From assembly GCF_034932065.1 (NCBI RefSeq), contig NZ_JAYGHP010000020.1, positions 1 through 59,774 of the forward strand: a stretch of 59,774 nt of DNA, in the 5' to 3' direction. Under the pieces are notes generated by a model. The model saw nothing but the letters and a program-made list of their open reading frames with translations. It did not search any database and was not told the origin of the DNA. Made by a program: the position numbers and the translations under genes. This document shows positions 52,930-59,774 of the stretch, in pieces. The stretch is from Crocosphaera sp. UHCC 0190. Its GTDB lineage: Bacteria > Cyanobacteriota > Cyanobacteriia > Cyanobacteriales > Microcystaceae. The first letter of the stretch is position 1. Each line of letters starts with the position of its first letter.

Positions 52930-53166
52930 ATGGCAGACCACGCATTCGGTAAAGTTCTTCAACGTCTTAGAAAGTCTAAAGGACTATCACAAGAGGAGCT
53001 TTCCTTGCTTAGTGGACTCGATAGAACTTTCATTTCTCGTCTTGAAGGAGGACAAAGACAACCAACTATCTCAACCGTTATTAAATTAGCAGAAGCTTTA
53101 AATGTCTCTGCTGCATCTATTGTTGCTGAAGTAGAAGACCTCATTAATGAAAATAAATCGGACTGA
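52930..53166 (+). CDS. Controller protein of the restriction-modification system (XRE HTH)
   Basis: A 78-aa XRE-type protein: GKVLQRLRKSKGLSQEELSL, LSGLDRTFISRLEGGQRQPT and ISTVIKLAEALNVSAASIVA. Its size and layout match C proteins of type II systems, which delay endonuclease synthesis until the methyltransferase has acted. It has a strong AGGAGGA ribosome site. Its end overlaps the R gene start by 20 bp. The palindrome at 52863 is its likely operator. Confidence 0.88.
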   Translation: MADHAFGKVLQRLRKSKGLSQEELSLLSGLDRTFISRLEGGQRQPTISTVIKLAEALNVSAASIVAEVEDLINENKSD

Positions 53167-53743
53167 ATTTCTTATTAGAAAAGGTAAGTTTGTTGATTCC
53201 AATGAATTTAATCAGGTTTTACAAGAGGTTTATCAAGCTATTAATGCAGTTTGTTGGCCACCAGGGAATGACCAGTTTATTCTTTATCCAGAAAAAAAAG
53301 GTAATGGTGTCAAACCGATAAAAGAGGGTTTTATCAACGCACTATATAATTATAATTGGCAAATAGAAGAACGGATGAGTATTGTTGCAAATACTCGACC
53401 AGGGCCGGTTGATGCACTTAAAATTTTATCTAATCATAAACCTTTTGTTGTTGAGTGGGAAACAGGAAATATATCTTCGAGTCATCGTGCATTAAATAAA
53501 ATTGCTACTGTATTAATTGATGAGGTAATTATTGGGGGAATCCTCATTATTCCTTCTCGTAAACTATACAATTGGTTAACAGATCGTATTGGGAACTTTC
53601 CAGAAATTGAGCCATACTTTCCATTATGGCGTAGTATTACTGTAAAACAGGGAGTTCTGGCTGTTATCGAAGTAGAACATGATGGAACTTCAGAAAGTGT
53701 CCCTCGTATTCTTAAAGGTACAGATGGAAGGGCGTTACGTTAA
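53147..53743 (+). CDS. BamHI-like type II restriction endonuclease
   Basis: A 198-aa nuclease closely resembling BamHI. Shared blocks, as I recall BamHI: NGVKPIKE (NGVVPIKE), YNW..E, GPVDALK (GPIDVYK), VVEWETGNISSSHRALNK (MEFETGNISSAHRSMNK) and LTDRIGNFPEIEPYF (LTDRVTNFEELEPYF), with the end ILKGTDGRA (IPKGSDGMS). The predicted catalytic residues are D89, E103 and E105, matching BamHI D94, E111 and E113. It should therefore cut GGATCC or a related GATC-centred site. It is expressed after the C protein by overlap. I found no GGATCC in the window by eye. Confidence 0.92.
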   Translation: MKINRTEFLIRKGKFVDSNEFNQVLQEVYQAINAVCWPPGNDQFILYPEKKGNGVKPIKEGFINALYNYNWQIEERMSIVANTRPGPVDALKILSNHKPFVVEWETGNISSSHRALNKIATVLIDEVIIGGILIIPSRKLYNWLTDRIGNFPEIEPYFPLWRSITVKQGVLAVIEVEHDGTSESVPRILKGTDGRALR

Positions 53744-53809
53744 CGTAATAAATTTATCAGTTTAAGATAACTTAATTGAACTGTGTAATTATCAAGTTTT
53801 ATTGTTATT

Positions 53810-54433
53810 CTATTTTATAGTTCGGATCTTATCTATTTCTTTTTTGATTTTCTCTGCCGAAGTCAGTGGAAAAGTCTGTTGCAAAGAATAAATCGCTAAA
53901 CAAAACAATAATATAGTATCAAGTAATATACCTAATTTATTTTTAATATCATCGTTAGGTATAAATACAAAAATAATCAAACAGCCAAAAAATATACTCC
54001 AGAATAGAAATGAAGCAGCTTGATGAACAAACTTTTCTATCTTATCACCTTTTGTGATTTTACGAATTTCTAAATTACCATTATCATCAATAATTAAAAA
54101 TAGACGAGCATTGCGAAAATTAGTATAAGTTAATCTACCATTAGCTAATTCATGAAGCTCAATAATTTTTTCTCTTAAGTATTTTTCTGCATTGATTTTT
54201 GTTACATATTTAAAAATTCTTGAATTAATAGATTCTTCCACAATATTTTTAGTTTGATCGGTTACAATATCCTCGTTTATTAAGTTTTTTAAAAAAGTTA
54301 ATTCTCTCTTGGAAAATTTGTCAAAAAAATCATAAACATTATTTAGATTAAAGATAAAAGCTAATATCAAACTAGGAATAATAATTTCAAGACTTTTACC
54401 CTATTTAAAAAGATTAATAAATATTTCAAACAT
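53810..54433 (-). pseudogene. Membrane protein gene with an in-frame TAG
   Basis: From ATG 54433 (with GAGG upstream) the frame reads MFEIFINLFK, then TAG (54403-54401), then GKSLEIIIPSLILAFIFNLN and a full-length continuation of ~190 residues. The downstream part has a first membrane helix (SLEIIIPSLILAFIFNL), a charged helical middle, and two more helices (FLFWSIFFGCLIIFVFI and LGILLDTILLFCLAIY). A TTG at 54370 could start a shorter form that lacks part of helix 1. Either the gene is inactive, or TAG is read through or restarted. Family unknown. Confidence 0.55.
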
Positions 54434-54485
54434 AGATGTAACCTCAAACAAGATAGCTTATCAGACTTGATATTTAATCGAACTA

Positions 54486-54512
54486 TAGGGTGAGTCCTAA
54501 AAACCCACCCTA
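54486..54512. repeat. TAGGGTG...CACCCTA hairpin repeat
   Basis: TAGGGTG pairs with CACCCTA around a GTCC-type loop, 12 bp after the nifJ stop. The same AGGGTGAGTCCTAAAAACCC core is at 51439. It may aid termination of nifJ. Confidence 0.5.
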
Positions 54513-54524
54513 AACCATCAGAAA

Positions 54525-57500
54525 CTAAACCTCACTAACTGAACTTTCAGCCTGAATATTGCCCTGATCATGTCCATTCCCGTTAGTTGGTTCTACCTGC
54601 CTTGCAGCTAAATATTGATACATTTTCCAACGGGTATTAACATCTTCTTGGGCTTGTTTTAGCAGTTGTTTAGCCACCTCTGGTTTACTTCTTGCTAACA
54701 TTTTGAAACGGTTTTCTTGATACATTATCCGTTCAATAGGAAGCTTAGGAGTACGCATATCTAACTGCAAGGGGTTCTTTCCTTCTTCTACTAAGTCGGG
54801 ATGATAGCGATACAATAACAACCGTCCCGTATCTACTAAGTCCTTCTGATGAGTCATAGCAGTGGTCATATCAATGCCGTGGGCGATACAATGGGAATAG
54901 GCAATAATCACAGATACCCCTTCATAAGCTTCTGCTTCCATGAAAGCTTTGATGGTCTGTTCATTCTTTGCACCCATGGCCACACTGGCAACATAAACGT
55001 TACCGTAGGTCATAGCCATTAACCCTAAGTCTTTCTTGGCTGAACGTTTACCCCCTGACGCATATTTGGCTACGGCAGCGCGTGGAGTCGATTTAGAAGC
55101 TTGTCCTCCCGTGTTAGAATAGACTTCCGTATCCAAGATCAAAATGTTGACGTTGCGACCACTGGCGAATACATGGTCTAACCCACCATACCCAATATCA
55201 TAGGCCCAACCGTCACCCCCAATGATCCACACACTCTTGTACACTAAATAGTCAACTAGCGATCGCAGCATAGTTACTTTTGCTTGCAAACTCTCCTCTA
55301 AGTTGCCATTGCTTAACTCTGCTAACCGTTGTTTAAGGATAGCGACTCGTTCCCGTTGTTCAAAGATGTCTGCTTCATCTTTTTGGGTTGCGTTTAAGAT
55401 ATCGGTTGCTAAACTTTCCCCGACTTCATTAGCCAAAGTTTTCAGTAACTCTGCGGCAAACTCTGCTTGTTTATCAATGGAAACGCGAAACCCTAGCCCA
55501 AATTCTGCGTTATCTTCAAATAAGGAATTAGACCATGCTGGCCCCCGTCCTTCCTGGTTATATGACCAAGGAGTGGTAGGTAAGTTTCCCCCATAGATGG
55601 AAGAACATCCCGTTGCATTGGCTACTACCATGCGATCGCCGAATAGTTGAGTCGCTAACTTAACATAGGGGGTTTCGCCACATCCTGCACAGGCCCCAGA
55701 GAACTCAAACAATGGTTCTTGCATCTGTTGATGACTAATTTTATTGAGTTTTAAAGTGTTACGATCTGGGTTAGGAATAGATAGGAAATAGTCCCAGTTG
55801 TCTCGTTCTTGTTCGCGTATAGGCAACTGTGGGGCCATATTGATGGCTTTAAATTTTGGTTCAGATTTATTTTTTGCGGGACAAACATCTACACAAATAC
55901 CGCAACCTGTACAGTCTTCAGCAGCAACTTGAATAGTGAATTTTAGGTCGGTTTTCTTCCAGTCTAAGTCTTTAGCAGCAGCACTTTTGAAGGTTTCGGG
56001 AGCATTGGTTAACGCTGCTTCTTCATACACTTTAGACCGGATGACAGCATGAGGACAAACCAAAACGCATTTACCACATTGTACGCATACATCCGTATCC
56101 CAAACGGGTATTTCTTGGGTAACGTTGCGCTTCTCCCATTTTGCCGTACCACTGGGATAGGTTCCATCACAGGGTAATGCACTAACGGGGATGTCGTCTC
56201 CTTGACGGGACAGCATTTTCCCTAGTACATCTCGAATGAATGCGGGGGCCCGATCAGGAATAGCGGGTTGAATGTCGCTTGCGTTGTTATCTACCGCAGT
56301 CGGTATAGTTATTTGATGAAGATGGTCTAAGGAAGCGTCAACGGCTTTCATGTTCATTTGAACGATATCTTCGCCTTTTTTGCCATAAGTCTTACGGATC
56401 GCTTTTTTAATCTGTTCTATGGCTTCTTCTCTTGGCAATACTCCCGATAAGGCAAAGAAACAAACTTGCATCACTGTATTTATTCGCCCTCCCATTCCTG
56501 CATCTTGGGCAACCTGGACAGCGTTGATGGCATAAACTTTGAGGTGTTTCTTAATAATTTGTTCCTGCATAGAACGGGGGAAATGATGCCATATTTCGTC
56601 GGGTTTGTAGGGACTGTTTAATAATAAAGTAGCCCCGTCGATGGCAGTTTCTAAGAGGTCAAATTTTTCCACAAACTCCCATTGATGACAAGCGATAAAG
56701 TTGGCTTTTGTCACTAAGTAAGTAGACAGAATGGGGTTAGGGCCAAAACGAAGGTGAGAGACGGTAACAGAACCAGATTTTTTGGAGTCATAAACAAAAT
56801 ATCCTTGGGCATAGTTGTCTGTTTCTTCCCCAATAATTTTGATGGAGTTTTTATTAGCCCCTACAGTTCCATCTGAGCCTAAACCATAAAATATTGCTCT
56901 GACGACGTTATCAGGTTCAGTGGAAAAGTTTGGATCATAAGTTAAGCTGGTATTGCTTACATCGTCGTTAATGCCAATAGTAAAGTGATTTTTGGGAGTA
57001 GCTAAAGCCAAATTATCAAAGACTCCTTTAACCATTGCAGAGGTAAATTCTTTGGAAGAAAGTCCATATCTTCCCCCAACAATTTTCGGTAGAGACGTTC
57101 CATGGAACGTCTCTACAAAGGCAGTTACTACATCTAAATATAAGGGTTCTCCTCCTGCCCCTGGTTCTTTCGTGCGGTCTAATACTGCAACTTTTTTGAC
57201 GGTTTTAGGTAAAGCCTCAATTAATTTTGTGGCCTCAAAGGGACGATATAAACGAACTTTTAAGACTCCGACTTTTTCCCCTTGGTTTAATAAGTAGTCA
57301 ACGGTTTCATGAACTGTTTCACAACCAGAACCCATTAAAATGATCACTCTTTCTGCTTCAGGATGACCATGATAATCAAATAAGTGATATTGTCGCCCCG
57401 TCAGTTGAGCGAACTTATCCATTGCTTGCTGTAAAATTTCGGGATAAGCAACATAAAAGGGGTTAACGGTTTCCCTGGCCTGGAAGTAGACATCAGGGTT

Positions 57501-58163
57501 TTGGGCAGTTCCTCGAATAATGGGACGATCAGGCGTTAAAGCGCGTTCACGGTGGGCGATCACCCATTCGTCTTTGATCAGCGATCGCAATATATCGTCC
57601 CCTAATAACTCAACTTTCTGCACTTCATGGGAAGTCCGAAAACCGTCAAAAAAGTGCATTCCAGGGATTCTCGATTCAAAACTAGCCGCCGTAGTGATAG
57701 CTGCAAAGTCTTGAGCTTCTTGCACAGATGCAGAACTAATGAGGGCAAACCCTGTACCACGGGCGGACATTACGTCTGCATGATCACCAAAAATAGATAA
57801 ACCTTGGGCAGCCAGCGATCGCGCCGCGACATGGAGTACCATTGAGGTGAGTTCCCCTGCTATTTTGTAGAGGTTGGGCAACATCAATAATAAGCCCTGA
57901 GAGGCGGTAAATGTGGTGGTTAACGACCCCGTTTGCAATGCACCATGTATCGCACCGGCCGCCCCTCCTTCGCTTTGCATTTCGACCACAGAGGGGACGG
58001 TTCCCCAAAGGTTGGGCCGCCCTTCTGAGGCCCAAGCGTCGGCCCATTCTCCCATAGGTGAGGAGGGGGTGATGGGATAGATGGCGATCACTTCATTGAG
58101 GCGATAGGCAACTCTCGCAACGGCTTCGTTTCCATCGATGGTGGCGTAGGTTTTGGTGTTCAT
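54525..58163 (-). CDS. nifJ: Pyruvate:ferredoxin (flavodoxin) oxidoreductase
   Basis: A 1212-aa homodimeric PFOR converting pyruvate and CoA to acetyl-CoA and CO2 while reducing ferredoxin/flavodoxin, feeding nitrogenase, hydrogenase or dark fermentation. The N-terminal domain has IAIYPITPSSPMGEWADAW and a TPP/CoA region; two ferredoxin-type clusters are intact (CVQCGKCVLVCPHAV, CTGCGICVDVCPAKN near 690-760); the C-terminal TPP domain has CAGCGETPYVKL and GGDGWAYDIGYGGLDHVF. At residues 350-358 (VETFHGTSL) the sequence comes exactly from a 28-bp palindromic repeat at 57089-57116. No other nif gene is nearby. Oddly, expression control is not visible. Confidence 0.96.
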   Translation of the reverse strand: MNTKTYATIDGNEAVARVAYRLNEVIAIYPITPSSPMGEWADAWASEGRPNLWGTVPSVVEMQSEGGAAGAIHGALQTGSLTTTFTASQGLLLMLPNLYKIAGELTSMVLHVAARSLAAQGLSIFGDHADVMSARGTGFALISSASVQEAQDFAAITTAASFESRIPGMHFFDGFRTSHEVQKVELLGDDILRSLIKDEWVIAHRERALTPDRPIIRGTAQNPDVYFQARETVNPFYVAYPEILQQAMDKFAQLTGRQYHLFDYHGHPEAERVIILMGSGCETVHETVDYLLNQGEKVGVLKVRLYRPFEATKLIEALPKTVKKVAVLDRTKEPGAGGEPLYLDVVTAFVETFHGTSLPKIVGGRYGLSSKEFTSAMVKGVFDNLALATPKNHFTIGINDDVSNTSLTYDPNFSTEPDNVVRAIFYGLGSDGTVGANKNSIKIIGEETDNYAQGYFVYDSKKSGSVTVSHLRFGPNPILSTYLVTKANFIACHQWEFVEKFDLLETAIDGATLLLNSPYKPDEIWHHFPRSMQEQIIKKHLKVYAINAVQVAQDAGMGGRINTVMQVCFFALSGVLPREEAIEQIKKAIRKTYGKKGEDIVQMNMKAVDASLDHLHQITIPTAVDNNASDIQPAIPDRAPAFIRDVLGKMLSRQGDDIPVSALPCDGTYPSGTAKWEKRNVTQEIPVWDTDVCVQCGKCVLVCPHAVIRSKVYEEAALTNAPETFKSAAAKDLDWKKTDLKFTIQVAAEDCTGCGICVDVCPAKNKSEPKFKAINMAPQLPIREQERDNWDYFLSIPNPDRNTLKLNKISHQQMQEPLFEFSGACAGCGETPYVKLATQLFGDRMVVANATGCSSIYGGNLPTTPWSYNQEGRGPAWSNSLFEDNAEFGLGFRVSIDKQAEFAAELLKTLANEVGESLATDILNATQKDEADIFEQRERVAILKQRLAELSNGNLEESLQAKVTMLRSLVDYLVYKSVWIIGGDGWAYDIGYGGLDHVFASGRNVNILILDTEVYSNTGGQASKSTPRAAVAKYASGGKRSAKKDLGLMAMTYGNVYVASVAMGAKNEQTIKAFMEAEAYEGVSVIIAYSHCIAHGIDMTTAMTHQKDLVDTGRLLLYRYHPDLVEEGKNPLQLDMRTPKLPIERIMYQENRFKMLARSKPEVAKQLLKQAQEDVNTRWKMYQYLAARQVEPTNGNGHDQGNIQAESSVSEV
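57089..57116. repeat. 28-bp perfect palindrome inside nifJ
   Basis: Arm GTAGAGACGTTCCA with exact complement, no loop. In nifJ orientation it is read in frame as Val-Glu-Thr-Phe-His-Gly-Thr-Ser-Leu. This motif resembles a known cyanobacterial interspersed palindrome. It lies at a surface-loop-like position before PKIVGGRYGLSSKE. Confidence 0.85.
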
Positions 58164-58507
58164 AAGTGTTTTCGTGAGTTTAGCGATCGGTTAAGGACAA
58201 GGGTAATTTTTTGTGACAAATGCTTGACAAATTGTTGAATAAACGTCCGAAAATGACTCATTTATTGGGGTGCTGTAAAGCAACTTTAGGATTGTTTTTT
58301 AGATGAATTTAAGGGTAGATAGTTTGGCTTCAATTTTATGTACCATATAAGGGGTGAGGTGTTTGTGTGATAATCTTGCTATTACTATCATCGAATAGAA
58401 TTAAATATGATGGACAATTTATTATCTTTTTTTAAGATATTTAATTAAAAAATTTATTTTGTTATAATATAACTAAGTAATAGTCAAATTAAAAAGGAGT
58501 AAAAATA
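58164..58507. promoter_or_regulatory. Divergent upstream region of nifJ and the small gene at 58508
   Basis: 344 bp, very AT-rich. For the plus strand a -10-like TATAAT lies at 58463-58468 and AAAGGAG near 58493 precedes ATG 58508. For nifJ, two TTGTCA-type direct repeats (about 10 bp apart) lie near 58208-58232. No NtcA site (GTA-N8-TAC) was found. No gene seen. Confidence 0.4.
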
Positions 58508-58717
58508 ATGGATGATTCCAATCATAACTCTATCACTGAAAAGACAATGGAAGATGATCGGCAATTTTGCGAAGATGAAATACCTTTTTGGAAGCGTATT
58601 GTAGAAATTGACAAACAAGTTCCTATTGAAGAATGGAATAAGTTACCTAAAGATTTTGCTCGTAATGCTGAGCATTATATGTATGGCGCACCAAGGGATG
58701 AAGCTTACGAAGAATGA
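58508..58717 (+). CDS. Small acidic protein, probable antitoxin partner of a lost PIN toxin
   Basis: A 69-aa acidic protein: MDDSNHNSITEKTMEDDRQF, then PFWKRIVEIDKQVPIEEWNK and FARNAEHYMYGAPRDEAYEE. Its end overlaps (ATGA) a start codon that opens a PIN-type sequence which stops after 22 codons. The GAPRDE ending is typical of small antitoxins with a PIN toxin partner. It was probably the antitoxin of a toxin pair whose toxin decayed. Confidence 0.6.
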   Translation: MDDSNHNSITEKTMEDDRQFCEDEIPFWKRIVEIDKQVPIEEWNKLPKDFARNAEHYMYGAPRDEAYEE

Positions 58718-58782
58718 AAAAAATATTTCTTGATACTTTTTATCTTGAAGCATTAAGAGTATATAATATAAATCTAGAATAA
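58714..58782 (+). pseudogene. Truncated PIN-domain toxin (22 codons)
   Basis: The frame reads MKKIFLDTFYLEALRVYNIN then LE and TAA. The M-K-K-I-F-L-D-T start with the first catalytic Asp is diagnostic of a PIN toxin, but the remaining ~110 residues are absent. The start overlaps the preceding gene by 4 bp, as in an intact operon. Confidence 0.6.
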
Positions 58783-58794
58783 ACGAGAAAAACA

Positions 58795-59016
58795 ATGGAA
58801 ACTATTACGATTAAGGTTGATCAAGAAGTTGCCAAAGCTTATCGAGAATCTGATAGCAAAAAGCAAGAAAAAATAAATGCAATTATTAAGCTATTCCTTC
58901 AACCAGAATTTGCTAACAAAAGTCTTAGTGATGTAATGGCAGAGATCGCAGATAAAGCCCAAAAAAGAGGTCTAACTCCCGAAATTTTAGAAGATATCTT
59001 AAACGATGAAGAATAA
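58795..59016 (+). CDS. Antitoxin of a PIN-family toxin-antitoxin pair
   Basis: A 73-aa protein: METITIKVDQEVAKAYRESD, SKKQEKINAIIKLFLQPEFA and SLSDVMAEIADKAQKRGLTP. The start resembles a ribbon-helix-helix strand and helix, with a toxin-binding helical end (EILEDILNDEE). It overlaps the next gene by 11 bp. This pair probably took the place of, or escaped the fate of, the decayed PIN locus 12 bp upstream. Confidence 0.8.
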   Translation: METITIKVDQEVAKAYRESDSKKQEKINAIIKLFLQPEFANKSLSDVMAEIADKAQKRGLTPEILEDILNDEE

Positions 59017-59416
59017 ACGTTTTGTCTTAGATACTAATATCTTAGTCAGTGCCTTACTGATTAAAAATTCTTCTACCTTCAAAGTCATCAAAATCATCGA
59101 AACTATTGGAGTGACTTTATATTCTGAAGATACTTTACAAGAAATAAACCAAGTTTTAACCCGCAAAAAGTTTGATAAATATCTTACTTTAGAAGAAAAA
59201 CAAGAATTTATTCTTAAATTTATAGAAAGATCAGAATTAGTTAGAATTACAGAAATTATTACTATTTGTCGTGACTCCAAAGACAATAAATTTTTAGAAT
59301 TAGCAGTGAGTGGTAAAGCTGATTTCATTATAACAGGAGATCAAGATTTATTGATTTTAAATCCTTTTAAAAATATTCCAGTTATTACTGTTAATGAATT
59401 CTTGAAAATGTTATAA
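59006..59416 (+). CDS. Putative PIN-family toxin (COG1569-type)
   Basis: A 136-aa PIN ribonuclease: KNKRFVLDTNILVSALLIKN (first Asp), TLYSEDTLQEINQVLTRKKF (Glu), then ICRDSKDNKFLELAVSGKAD and FIITGDQDLLILNPFKNIPV (Asp/Asp). This is the 'putative toxin component, PIN family' type. It is coupled by overlap to the antitoxin upstream. Codon use matches its neighbours. Confidence 0.88.
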   Translation: MKNKRFVLDTNILVSALLIKNSSTFKVIKIIETIGVTLYSEDTLQEINQVLTRKKFDKYLTLEEKQEFILKFIERSELVRITEIITICRDSKDNKFLELAVSGKADFIITGDQDLLILNPFKNIPVITVNEFLKML

Positions 59417-59451
59417 TTTTTGTACATTATCATTCTCAACCAGTAACCTAA

Positions 59452-59691
59452 ATGTCTAATTGTTTATCTCCTCGTCAAACACTCAATAAAGCGTTTCTTA
59501 AGGTTAAACCTAACCGCAGTGATATTGACATATTTAAAAGTAATTTACAAGAATTACTTGCTCAAATTAAAGAATCAGAATCAGAAGAATTTCATAAAAA
59601 CCTGATTAGTGATTTTCTTAAGCAGACTTATTATCAGTCTCAACATTGGCTCTCCCGTACCTGTGGTGATAAGCACGGCTTATTAAAATAA
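59452..59691 (+). pseudogene. N-terminal stub of a type IIG-like restriction-modification protein (DUF7149)
   Basis: The first ~63 codons (LSPRQTLNKAFLKVKPNRSD, IDIFKSNLQELLAQIKESES, EEFHKNLISDFLKQTYY) match the N-terminus of large Eco57I-type methylase/restriction proteins. Residues from W66 on (WLSRTCGDKHGLLK) come from the end of an inserted IS element beginning at 59648. The rest of the gene, about 1000 residues in relatives, should lie past the IS, outside the window, if it survives. Confidence 0.7.
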
Positions 59692-59774
59692 GCAAGCTAA
59701 TAGTTTTTCCCGTAAAGATGCAAAAGTATTAAAGCCATAACTTTGTCGAATAATCAACTTAATTTTATTATTTA
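59648..59774 (-). mobile_element. IS element end (ISL3-like), running off the window
   Basis: The element begins GGCTCTCCCGTACCTGTGGT at 59648, an ISL3-like terminal repeat. On the minus strand the C-terminus of its transposase is read at 59683-59774: NNKIKLIIRQSYGFNTFASL, REKLLACLF*. The K-x-I-x-R-x-x-Y-G-F-x-x-F motif is the common end of ISL3-family transposases. The body lies beyond the window. The inserted site is inside the DUF7149 gene. Confidence 0.68.

Noticed and set aside
55303-57714. Plus-strand frames opposite nifJ
   Set aside because: Antisense shadows of a large, well-conserved enzyme.
1-59774. tRNA or rRNA genes
   Set aside because: No TPsiC-like GGTTCRANNCC with acceptor pairing, and no rRNA-like conserved block, was found on either strand.

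Overview
This 59.8 kb window comes from a cyanobacterium. It carries psaK (photosystem I), a COP23-domain exoprotein gene, a group 3 SigF sigma factor, minCDE, ftsW, a UbiA-type plastoquinone prenyltransferase and many HIP1 octamers (GCGATCGC). GC content is low, roughly 40 percent. The presence of nifJ and the overall gene style suggest a unicellular Crocosphaera/Cyanothece-like organism. That genus-level placement is inference. No rRNA, tRNA or CRISPR array was seen.

Region 1 (1-18.6 kb) is mostly core metabolism and cell biology: COP23 protein, PHP phosphoesterase, a His-tailed ferrochelatase-like chelatase, a FAD monooxygenase, a DUF364 protein, sigF facing aroA across a strong terminator, a tandem array of small coiled-coil membrane proteins (three genes and a vestigial fourth), recQ, gpmI-secG, minCDE, a BrnTA-like toxin-antitoxin pair and a SpoIID/LytB-domain protein.

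Region 2 (18.6-25.4 kb) is a rearranged DNA phosphorothioation (Dnd) locus: dndB, an oppositely oriented DGQHR/DndB-family gene, dndC, a Uma2-family nuclease gene and dndD. No dndA, dndE or dndFGH lies in the window.

Region 3 (25.4-47 kb) is again chiefly housekeeping: VOC and thioredoxin-TPR proteins, ubiA, a partial amino-acid ABC transporter (permease and binding protein), an M50 protease, murQ, ftsW, malQ, DUF721, PRC-barrel, trpF, psaK, FHA, an unknown 439-aa protein diverging from a ClpC-like ATPase with a shortened middle domain, a cupin, and three DsrE-fold genes in a row. An ISL3-type MITE with an intact 8-bp target duplication sits before malQ.

Region 4 (47-54.5 kb) is an accessory island. 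It has two DUF6888/DUF6887 pairs with damaged upstream partners, VapBC, a ParE-type pair, a decayed antitoxin, and two near-identical copies of a ~100-bp inverted-repeat element. Next come a DUF5131/TcmP pair (a Cys-rich radical-SAM-like protein plus a methyltransferase-like partner) and a complete BamHI-like restriction-modification system: a beta-class methyltransferase diverging from a controller protein and nuclease across an 18-bp perfect palindrome. By eye I found no GGATCC in the whole window.

Region 5 (54.5-59.8 kb) has nifJ, whose coding sequence contains in frame a 28-bp perfect palindrome of an interspersed-repeat type. Two PIN toxin loci follow (one toxin cut to 22 codons), then the N-terminal stub of a type IIG-like restriction-modification gene broken by an IS element that runs off the window.
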